Source of the DNA: Nereocystis luetkeana
Lineage: Eukaryota > Sar > Phaeophyceae > Laminariales > Laminariaceae
Direction of reading: 5' to 3'
Length of the DNA stretch: 64,000 nucleotides
Assembly: GCA_031213475.1 (NCBI GenBank)
Contig: JARUPZ010000026.1
Location: 8,925,824-8,989,823, forward strand
The notes beneath the pieces are model-generated. The model saw only the letters and a list, made by a program, of their open reading frames with translations, made no database searches and was not told where the DNA came from. Made by a program: the position numbers and the translations under genes. Below, piece by piece: positions 39,001-51,000 of this stretch (position 1 is its first letter; each line of letters begins with the position of its first letter).

Positions 39001-42000
39001 CTTCGCCTTGCGGAAGGCGGCCCCCGGCACGTTTCGCTTGCGGTATTCGCCGCTGATGAGTACCGTCACCTCCAGCAGCCCATTGCTCTTAGCCTGTACC
39101 AGCATGTTGTGTACATTCGTTGGCAGATCAGTCACGTGGACTCGAATTGACTTGTGAAGTGTCTCTGCTGCTCTGCTGCTGTCTTACTTGCTACTTTAGC
39201 TGCTGCTGATGATGTCTAATGCACGAACTAGGTATACTATGCATTGTACTACTGCCGCTGCTGATATTAACCACTGCACTAATGCAGTATCATTCATACC
39301 ACGGCAATGTACTGCTGCTGAACTTACTACAGTATGTCTCCTGTGAACAGTGCTACAACTTTTGCTGCCGCTGCGCAGTCTACCAACCAATAGCACCATT
39401 GCTGATGGCACTACACTATGCAGCACTATTACTACTACTCTATTGTGCTGCTGCTAACTCTAATATGAAAAGAACCACCACTTCTGCTGTCGCTTGCGAT
39501 TTCTGCTACTAAATGGTTGCGTCGTCATCGTATTAGTGATGGTCACCTGCATCGCAGTAATCTCATCGGTGCCGTACAGCTCGGCCTCGCTCGTGCTCTG
39601 CCACACCAGCGCCAGCCGGGATTTCACGTTTTGCCCCGCTTCCCTGTTTCCACCGGATGGAGGGGGGAGGTGGGGGCAGGGGTGGGGAAGGGGGGTGGAG
39701 GGGGAGCGTACTCATGTCATGCATGACCGTAGTCGCATGACCATCGACCCTCGCATCCCTACAATGCCAGGACGGAGCACGTCGGGTTTTGCCCAACCAG
39801 GCAGGCATTGCTTGCTTGCATCAAGCGCGAAGCGAAGCGTGGGGTGTCCGGCGAGTCACATATGAAGGTTCTGCTGCATCCTACTTAGAAACCGATTTGA
39901 GAGGCTGACTTTCTTGCATTGGATGACACCGTCGAATGAAATGCTCTATTTTCCGGTGTGGCCACTTCCGAAGAGAGCAATGGGCATCAACACCCAGACA
40001 CACCTGGGGAGGCCCAGGTAGTCTCGAATCTGCTGCACCACTGTTGGGGGCCGTCGTCGAAGGTCAACATGCAAAAGCATAAACGGAACGAGTGGATGAC
40101 CGGCGAGGAAACGGTTCGGGGAGAGAAGCATGTTAGGACGAGGTTCGTTTTCCCTTCCCTTCCCTTCCCTTCCCTTCCCTTCCCTTCCCTTCCCTTCCCT
40201 TCCCTTCCCTTCCCTTCCCTTCCCTTCCCTTCCCTTCCCGTCCCTTCCCTGCCCCCCCCGTATAGATGGCTACGATAGGCGTAGCGCCGAATGTTTCTCA
40301 GATCCCCGCTAAAGCTCCTTGCCATCTCTCCCAACATCCAACCAGCACTTTTGGTAACATGCACACCAGATCGAAAAATGTTCCCTCAAATATATTGACA
40401 ACACAGGCTTGCAGTATGGGCTGCCGACATTAATCGCCTCCTCTGAACAAGATCGAAACGTCTACACACATCGGGCAGATAGATCATCGCATCCCCATAT
40501 GCTTCACGAAGACAGATTTCAGGCCAAGACGCGTTCGTCACGTCTACCATTAATATGACGTGCAGTGGTTCAGGTTGCCGGGTGGGAGTCTTACGATTCT
40601 GCATCATCTGGGATGCGTTGGTTTCCTGGGTTGGATAAGAGTATGTACCTATACAGATGCTGTACAACAACACCTCACAACGGCAGCCTATGCAGGATCT
40701 AGATGATCTATATACTTATCTGTAGATGATCTAGATGATCTATCTGTAGATGATCTAGATGATCTATTAATAGATTATCTATCAGTAGACGATCTAGATG
40801 ATCTGACTTGACCATGCGAAGATATGTTGTCATGGGGCCAACCTTCGCGTATGCGCTTTCAAACAGGACCGCGGCTACGGTAACACTTCAGGCCAGCAGC
40901 CGGTGCGTGCGGGGGTGCATGCAACAACTGGGCCAACAAAAAAAAACCGTTTTAGGGCAACAGTCACGTTATGGGGACAAACTACTCGGAATTTGAGTGG
41001 ATTGTCCCCAAAACGGGACTGCAGCCATAAAAGGGTTTATAGGGTTAACTTAATAGTAGGATTTCTCATACGGGGGGCTAGAGTAATGCTTACCAGGTGC
41101 CAGGTATGTAGTGTTAATTATGAGCATCAATGATGGGTCGAAAAATATATGTAATCCTCCATGTTTAGTTGTTACATTCGGTTCTGATTACCATATACGT
41201 TCCCCCTACGTTCCCCCTACAATATTAATTGTAGATTTCGGAAGGCTTGGTTTTCATGAGGTAGAGGAGGGGAGGAGGTCGGGTTGATCGATGCCCGTGC
41301 CGACAGCGGTGACAATGGCGACACTGCGGCGAGGCAATGGTTTCGAGGTAGCAGAATTTCGGGGAGGCAATGGCTTGATGGATGTTTTCGCCGTGAGATG
41401 GATGGAGGGAGGGAGGGAGGGAGGGGACGCACTCTGGTCGGTTGATGCCCGTACTGGCAGCGTCGATGATGGCGACGACGTTTCGGTGAGGCAAGAGTGC
41501 CAAGGTAACAGAGTTTCCGGAAGATGTGGATGGGTGTTTATTGCCGTGAGATGGAGGGAGGGAGGGAGGGAGGGAGGGAGGGGACGCGCTCGTATTGAGT
41601 CCAGCACCGGAGGCGATCACGACGCGCCCGAAGTAGCACCACCACCACCACCACCACCAGCAGCAGCAGCGGCTTGGTCTGCTGCTAGGACGGAAGCGAC
41701 GGGTTAAATTGACAACACGACGCTTATTTTATCTGTGGAAATGTGGTGAGCTTGAGCTTTACTTTTTGTTACCAAACCCGTCGGAGGATTTAAAAAAAAA
41801 AAAAAAACATGACGACGCTTCGGTCAAGGTTAGGGTTTCAACGCCATGTGGGTGGGATGCCTGGCAGGGGGGGAAGGGACGCACTCGAGTGATTCCGGTG
41901 CCGATAGTGATCGTGTTCCAGTGCCGGCGGTGATTTCGATCATGACGGCGTTTCGGTCGAGGTTAGGGTTTCGACGCCATGCGGGTGGGATGCCTGGCAT

Positions 42001-45000
42001 GGGGGGGACTTACTCGGGTTGATTCCAGTGCCGGCGGCGATCATGACGACGTTGCGATGGGCCGGGGGCGGAACCAGCTTCTGGATGACGAATGGGCCTT
42101 GCAGCTGAACCGCGGGGTTGTCGGTCGCCTGTGGATGAGGGGGAAAGCGCAAGAGCTTGAGTTGGGAACATTCGAGGAAAATCGACGAGCTGTGGGAATG
42201 CTAGATTGAACCCTCTGCGCGATGTCTATGAAGGCCTGTTCATTTCCGGGGGGAGGGGGGGGGAGGACAGACAGACAACTGTAACCACAGCTTGTCCAGA
42301 TAGGTAACCCTAAGTAAAAAAGTGATGGCTGAAAACACACAAACTAACCAACAAAAAAACTAAACAAACAAACGAACAGAGACAGACCAACAAACAAGCG
42401 AGCAAACAAACAAACAAACAAACAAACAAACAAACAAACACACAAACAAGCAGAAAACCAAACACACAAACGAACTTAACGAACACACAAAACAAACATA
42501 CCAGGTGTAAATGAGCAAAACAAACAAAACAAGAGGTCCCATTACAATCTGAAAGAAAGGATCTTTTGGTTGGTAGGCTGTTCAGGTATTTTGGTTCCTG
42601 TTGGGATCAAGGTACCGGCGGAGACCCAACCCGACCCCTGACTCTAACCCTAACCCTAACCCCAAACCGCAACCAAAACGGGCCAAAACTGCCAATAAAC
42701 GCGGCTGCGCCGCGTTTGCATCGAACCAGGAAATTCTCAAGTGCGGACGGCGATTCCGAAGTGCAGACCGCGCTAAGCAATTTTCAAGTCAAAAACATCC
42801 CTAAAGATCCCTTCTCCCAGATTGCTAAACCTACGCCAAAACAAACAAAACAAACAAAACGAACGAACAAAACAAACGAAACAAACAAAACAGAACAAAA
42901 CAAGACAAAACAAAACAAAACAAAACAAAACACAACACAACACAACAAAACAGAACAAAACAAGACAAAACAGAACAAAACAAAACAAAACACAACACAA
43001 CAAAACAAAAACAATGCAAGCAAAACAACATAAATAAAAATAGATAACAAACATAACGAAAAATAAATACCTGGTACTTCAATAAATGCGTGCATGAACG
43101 GAGCAAAACACGGCAAAGATGTAAAAAAAAGCAAAAAAAAAACCAAAAAAACGCCCAAAGGGTTAAAACAAACACACTACCTGGTACCAATCAATAAAGC
43201 ACATGCCCTACTCTATAATCTGTTATTAATAGCTGGAAATGGTGTTGGTGGACAGTTTCACATGTCAAATATAAAGATAAAGAAGATCATCTACAGATAG
43301 ATGCACCTATACCAGGTATCATTTAGACCCCCAACCTGCCAATACTGGAAGTTATGCTCGACACTATACACTATCTGCATTGTACAGATCCAACCCAAGG
43401 AAGCATGCCCAACAATATACGATGGCCTGATTCGGGGGCAATCGCCTCAAAACGACAAACGCCAAAAGCGCTGAGGAACATTCAGGGCACAGGGCCGACA
43501 ATATCGTACTTATAATTATAATTATAAATATAATTATTAATTAGATAAGATATTGTACATGTCGCGGCGGGGCGTTTCATATGATATCGGTTCCTACGGC
43601 GGAAGTACGTAGGTCTGCTGCATTTCACCCCGGCATGGCATTTCACCCCGGCATGAGCACAATTTGTTTTGCACACCCCGTCATGTGCCGAGATCGAAGA
43701 GAAAGCAGCGGCAGAGACAGTGGCCCTTGCCGCCAAGCGTGGTTTATTTGAAGCGGCAGAAACAGTTTGAAGGACTGCGATCCCGTTGTCAGATTTGAAA
43801 GACACGCTGGAAAGTTAGAGTCAGACTTAGGGTTCTGTACAGCGTAGGAGGGATACATACCTGGTACCTATTCTTAAACTATTTAGAGGGGGGGGCAAAG
43901 TAAAGAGGACCTACGTACACACAAAAACCTATCTATTTCGCTACAATATAATACATTATATACAAGGCGCTTCGCTCCGCGGGCGGCCTACGCCGCCCGC
44001 TACGCTCGCTCAGGAAGGAAAAAAGTACATCAAATTATGCAAAGCGAACAGAGGTTCACGATTGAGTTTAGTTTTTTCAAGGATCGTAATTAATTGCAAA
44101 CCGGCGACTTGATAATGCCAAGAGTCCCGCCGCCATGCTTCAGGGAAAAACAGCTTCGACGTCAGCTTGGATGCCACATATACGCTTCGCGTCGCGGATG
44201 TCGTACGTACGTACATACACCCCAGGTAGGGTACTACTGTCTGTACTTATTTTCTTCTTTCGATATGCTCTATGTCTGTACTGTATGTACGAAGAAGGCG
44301 AAAGCACAGCACGGCACAGCAGCAAAAACAATGAAAATGAAACCGAAAACTCGGAAGGGAAAAAAATCCCCGTCCCCTCTCGTGTAATATTTTTCTGCCC
44401 GATTGAAACACCTTGCACCCGGTCGAAAAGAAGAAAATAAAAAATCGCACAGAAGAGCTTCTCTCTCAGCCTCGTACGCCGCCCGCCCCTCTCGCGACCA
44501 CCTCGCTACCGATTCGGTCCGGGTAAAGTTTTTATCACTCTCTGCCACAATCAGCCCCGTCGCCCGCCTCGCGTGAAGCCCGGTGCTCACCGTGGCCGTC
44601 GTTCGCCAGCTCGATAACGTTGGTGTTCAAACTGCACACCTCCCTCTTTCAACTTCAGCGTGGTCGCAAAAATAAGTACCGCTTGAATATTATCTTGCCG
44701 TCCCGAACGGCCTTCATAACTCGTACATACTCTTATCAACAATCATAAATCGAAGCCAGACAAAGCCCGTTCATGCATCCCTCGTGTCTCGAGGCACACG
44801 CGACGCCTAGGCACGAAAGCGGCGACCGCGCTCCTTGCAACCCCCCCTCTACCCGCCAGCACCTGCTGGCACCCGCGACGGTGCCGGGTCCTCCCGCGAT
44901 GCCGTGCTCGGACAACACGCACGCACACGAAACGAAAGAAGAAAAAAGGAAGAAAGGACCGAGAAAACAAAGAACTGCTGGAAAGGTCCGGCAAGTAATG

Positions 45001-48000
45001 AAAGGAGGCGGTTTGGAAGTGGGAGCTCTGAGAGGCCAGGGATGAACCAACCGGGCACGGTCAGGGGTTGTGATCTAAGTATGTAGTTCTATATTATATA
45101 CCTGATACAAGGGTGTGTCTTAACCCTCCCAGAGAGCATGGGAACGAGCGGAACGGAACGAGGCTGCTCGTGGTCATTCGTTCCGTTCCTATCTAAAAGA
45201 ACGTGTTTGGATCCACGCAGAATCCTGGGCCTCGCCAGCCGAATCGGCACGAACGGTATCTTTCGCACATGCCACGACCAATTGGTATCCACATAATCTT
45301 CGGTGGTGTCCATCTACATAAAAAAAACTGCTAGTTGTTCCCGTTCGGTCGGGCCGTTCGGTCCTCCCAAACAAGAAAAAGGGGTGCAACACTTCTTCTT
45401 CCTCTTCCTAGATATAGTGTTTTTCTCGGGCTGCACTGAATCTATTCGTTTCCCAAAACCAATCAACACCAATTCATGCGGCAAATAATATTCCATTCGG
45501 CTCGTTCCAATGCTCTCTGGGGGGGGTTAAGACACACCCTAACAATATCCTCTGGCGGATATTGCGGGGGGGCATAGTAAATAGGACCAACTAATGTCAG
45601 CAAAAAATAGCCCCGCAATATCCGCCGGAGGATAATGTTAAAATATATACCCGGTATATATCTATACCGGTATATAATACATATATGCCACAGCCCATAG
45701 CCCACACCCTCCCCGCCCTCAACTATAAAACGCACATTAGCGAGTTTCTCCAGCAGCTTGCTCATAGCCCCATCGTGGTATATCCTGATGCGCATCTCGA
45801 TACACAGAATGCCCTCGGTCGACTGCCCGGCGGGGGTAACCGTGAACGTCCTCGTCCCAGCCCCGCCTCCTCCTCCTCCTGCCTTGATCCCTCCCCCGGG
45901 TGTCGTGGATGCTTGCGAGTCGAGCACCCTCACCGCGTAGGCGTTGTACGCTCGCTGGATGACGCCCTGCATGTTTCGGTGCATACAAGCGGGTGGCGGG
46001 TATTCGAGAAACAAACAGACAAACAAACGAACAAAACAAACAAACAAACAAACAAAACAAACAAACAAACAGACAAACAAACGAACAAAACAAACAAACA
46101 AACAAACAAAACAAACAAACAAACAGACAAACAAACAAACAAACAAACAAACAAACGAACAAACGAACAAACAAACAAACAAACAAACAAACGAACAAAC
46201 AAACAAACAAACAGACAAACAAACAAACAAACACACAAACAAACAAACAGACAAACAAACAAACAAACAAATAAACAAACAAACAAACAAACACACAAAC
46301 AAACAAACAAACAAACAAACAAACAAACAAACACACAAACAAACAAACAAACAAACAAACAAACAAACAAACAAACAAACGAAAAAAAAAAAGGTTAGTC
46401 TGGAGACAGGAGACAGGAGACAGGCAACAGTTACGATAGACGTTCTGTGCCACTCGCACCCCAAACAAGAGCACGGATCTAGCCCGAACCTCAACGAGCG
46501 CAGTTCCGGACGGCCTCCCTCTGCCGACCCCCTTCTGCCTGGTCGGTAAAAACCCGACATGCTCCGTCCAGGCATTGTAGGGATGCGAGGGTCTATGGTC
46601 ATACGACTACGGCCATGCATGGGATCGAGTACATCTCTCCTATCGAGTACACCCTCCCCCCCCCCCCCCGCCATTGAAGGAGTTTCGCCTATAAGCGCGC
46701 GTACGAAGAGATAGTGTAGTTGAGAAAAAAAAACGAAAAAAATCACGAGCAAAACTAGCTTTACAGATGAGACCCGCTGTTTATACATATATAGAGAGGT
46801 GGCGCCTCCTGGGTTGAGGACCTCTGGATTTTCTCCGATTTTTTCCAAGAACCGCAGTCCCGTTTTGGGGACAAACTACCTAAAATTAGAGTGTTTCGTC
46901 CCCAAAACGGGACTGCGGTTCTAAAAGAACAAACGAACGAACGCTCAACCTTTCTAGAACCGCGGCGAACATTGCACGTAAATCGGACTCTATAACTCCC
47001 GAGTATTGCTATTGTGTCCTCCCGCCGGGAGCGCGGGACTGCTATTACGGGGGACCACAGTAAATAGGACCAAATAGTATTGACAAAAATAGGTAAACAT
47101 ATAGGGATTTGTGTATACCGTAGGTCCTATTTACTATGCCCCCCCGTCATATTGGAGAGGTGTGAGGGCATTCAACAATACCAGCGTCGACTCCGTGCCC
47201 GTTGTTCGTATCGGATACGATTTCCGTAGTAGAGAGAGAAGATTTCTGTGGTCACACGACTACGCCGCGGAGACGCTGCATCGCCATGCGGGGAGCAGAG
47301 TAGACCAGTGAACACAGCATGATGTTCCCGGTGATGTACCATTAATATTACAGGGGGGCATAGTAAATAGGACCTACGGTACACACAAAAACCTATGTGT
47401 TCACCTAGTTTTACCAAGAAGATTTGGTATTATTGACTATGGCCCCCCCGTCATGGTAGCTCAGGTTATAGGGGTAGGGGTAGGGGTAGATGCTGCAACA
47501 TAGGGGTGCTGGCATTTTTCGGCCAAAATATTTCTTGCGGGTCACGGGCTTCGGAAGCGAGGAACTGAATCCAATTTTTCGTTCAAGATATGCAAGACGG
47601 ACGTCTTACGGATATTGCTCGACAACTCCGCAACGGAGCGTATAGGATCTAGGCAGTCTGCATACAGTGCATACGTGGTGAGTCCCTATCGAACAAAATA
47701 TCATCCAAGGACAAACACAGGACCTATCAGGTCTAGATGATGAAGATCTATCATAGATCCTTATCTATATCCTGATCTATCATAGATCGTTATATAGATC
47801 CTGATCTATCATAGATCGGTATCTAGACCCTGATATATCGTAGAGTTACCTAGATCCTGATCTATAATTGATCAGGATCCTGATCTATCATAGATCGTTG
47901 TATAGACCCTGATCTATCGTAGAGTTACCTAGATCCTGATCTATAATAGATCAGGATCCTGGTCTATCATAGATCGTTGTATAGACCCTGATCTATCATA

Positions 48001-51000
48001 GATCTTCATCTAGATCCTGATCTATCATAGATCGTTACCTACTGATCCAGATTGTGATATATGGCGTGATGACCTATTAATATAGTGATATGTGGCGTGA
48101 TGATATATTAATAGACTAGTCTATATCGTGATGATCTATCGATAAAGTGGCCGGTGCAGTGACAATCTACCAACTGTAGACAACATTTCCTTATCGCGAT
48201 GATCCCAACGGTGATCTAAATCGTGTGATGATTCGTACGGCCGTGATCTGTCCGGCGCGTCAATCGTGTGTTGCCGCCGGGGGCTCACCTTCCCGGTCTC
48301 CTGCACCCGCATGTTGAAGTAGCACACTCCGGTGATGGCCTGGACCTGTCGGGAACGAACAGACCGGTTTCATGTTTCAACCATAGGCGAAAGGACCAAG
48401 GGGGGCATAGGCCACACTATTAATAGTCAGAAACGGAAACAATCCCCTACTGTACATCTACCCACCAAAGTTGGCTCTGAATACGATTTCTGATTTATAC
48501 AGTACCAGTATTATTCAGTGTATGTTCCGCCAATGTTACGGGGGGGGGGGGGGCATAGTGAGCAGAAACCCCCCATAGACCCGAAAAAAATGTAACCCCC
48601 TTCGCCGACTCACCATAGGCACGAGTTGGTTCTGAATATTTTGTGACGGTGGGGGCTATTTTTGTATCCCGACCCCCGGATGGACCCAAAAAACATGTAC
48701 CCTCCGCGTGTCTACACAATCACGTGATTCGGACCTGGTTACAAGGCAGTCGATTCCGACAGACAGTTCATCATCTAGATATTTCAAGAAAGGACAGATC
48801 ACGATTCGATGTTTGCCTACATGATTTAGCTCATGCTGCGTTATCCAGGTGTAGCGCCACGTTTCCTGCGTTGGATCTGCACAGTCTACAGATCCCGCAC
48901 GACCTCTCGCAGCACCGCAGGTAACGAACTACCGGTAGATCATCTACAGTAGACAGATAGATCAGATAGATCATCACCTGTTCGAGGTGGTTTCTGTGTT
49001 CGCCAGTACTACGGGGGACCATAGTTAATAGGTAGGCATCAAAACCTATATACTTAACCATTTTTAGTAACAATATTTGGTCCTATCAACTATGGTCCCC
49101 CGTAACAGTAGCGCGCATTCTCTCACCAGGGCCTGCGCCTGCCCGGGGCAAGAGAAGACATATCGATACATCGGCCGCTTGGTGGCGGAGCCGCTCGTGG
49201 CCACCCCGCTGGCAGGTTCCATCTTCTCGCGGAAGAGCAGGGGGCACACGTGGAATCGCTCCAGCAGCTTCTTGCTCGACCAGGTCCTCTTCAAAATGGT
49301 GTCCGCATTCTGAGCGAAACAGGGCAAGAAACACAATAAACGTGGGCAGCGGGGGGGGGGCTTTGAACGGATACTTCAACGGACATATTGGTGTTTTTCT
49401 TTGTCGCGTTCAACCGATATTTGGAAGAGGGAACTCACACGTGGAGCCGCGCCTGCTGTAGATCCTTGCTTCACCAAATCCTATATATAGTGTTGGGGGC
49501 TTTGAACGGATACTTCAACGGGCATGTTGGTGTTTTGGTGGCGTTCAACGGATATTTGGAAGAGGGAACACACACGTGTGGAACCGCTCCTGCTGTAGAT
49601 TCTCGCTTCAACAAATCCTTCTAAAAATTACGTCCGTCTTCAGTTCGAAAAACAAAGAGCCGTTCAGTGGGGTCTGGGCTTTTCAACGGTCACTCAATAG
49701 TGGAGCTTTATAACGGCCGTGTGGTTATCTTTTCAACGGTCATTTGGCGATGTTGCCAACGGCCACGTTGTGGGGTTTCCAACGGTCGTATTGTGGGACG
49801 ACTGACGGTCACTCGGTAGGGTTTCCAACGGCCGTTTCATGGGGTAACGAACCGTCATTTAGGGCCCTTCCCACGGTGCGTTGAACCAACCATCCACGCG
49901 GTAGAAGGAAGAACACTTTTCACGAGCCCTCCTTACAACTGCCAGGTCGGCAGCAAATACCTAAACAAATACTCCTGTACTTCTACAACTAGCAGCAGTA
50001 CTGCCTAAGACCTGGCGAAAGAAAGTTGGAAGCTAGAGCTAGCGAAGATAAAAATGTAAATAATACCTGGTTCAAGGCTATAAACCTGCGTGTCGAGGAG
50101 CCGTCAAGGAGCAATGGCCAAGAGGTCAACATTAGCGACCGACTCGCTCCAGATACATTCCTATTGATATTCATAAATACTTGACTGATTTGTTATGGTG
50201 GGTGTGGACATCGACATGATACCAGGGTGCCACACGGGTCCTGCCGGCGGCTTATTATGTGTCCCGCCGGCGGCTTATTCTACATACGGATGCGGGTGGG
50301 AATCAGGCCCGCGTACGGCCGGGATCATGGTGCCCAGCGGGGCGTCAGGGTGAAACTTCAAAAACGTCACACGCCTCGGGCAGAGCGATTCCCGCCTGAT
50401 CACGGTACTCCCTACGGGGCGAATAGCCGATGAGACAGACGCATCCCTGACTTGTATTTTGTAGCTCGTATTGGCGGGTGGGAGCCGCATGGTACAGCGT
50501 ACGTGCTCCAGCACATGTGTCCCGCGTCGGATCTGTACTGTTACGGGGGACCCCAGTGAATAGGACCAAATACGTAGTGTTATTAATGGTAAACATTACG
50601 AAATGTACGGGGTTTTTGTGTGTTCCATAGGTCCTACCGGTATTTAATATGTCCCCCCGTGATGGAAACAGATCCAGCACACCCTCTCAAGACGGCAAGG
50701 CGAGGAACTGAACGATCTACTGTCAAGACGTTATCTTGTGTGTCTCCCAGCCCAGCCCTCGCGGAAAACTATCCTTGGCCGATAGGAGAGATAGGATAGG
50801 AGGGAATAAAACCTTCCCAGAAACTTCAGCCCAACCGTTTGTAAAGACTAATAGGTGCTACGCTTCACACGGCGGTAGATTGCCAAATTAAATCACAAAA
50901 ACTAAGAAACGCGAACGGCAAAACCCTTAAGGCTACCCCCCTCCCCCCACCCCAAGCACAGCACACGACACTACTGTAACAGCCTTCGGTTTTTTATTCT

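Noticed and set aside
45463..46848. 461-codon minus open frame rich in Cys, Phe, Leu and Val
   Set aside because: It is the (CAAA)n tract read on the other strand plus Repeat B and exon L. Only 45736-45966 is coding.
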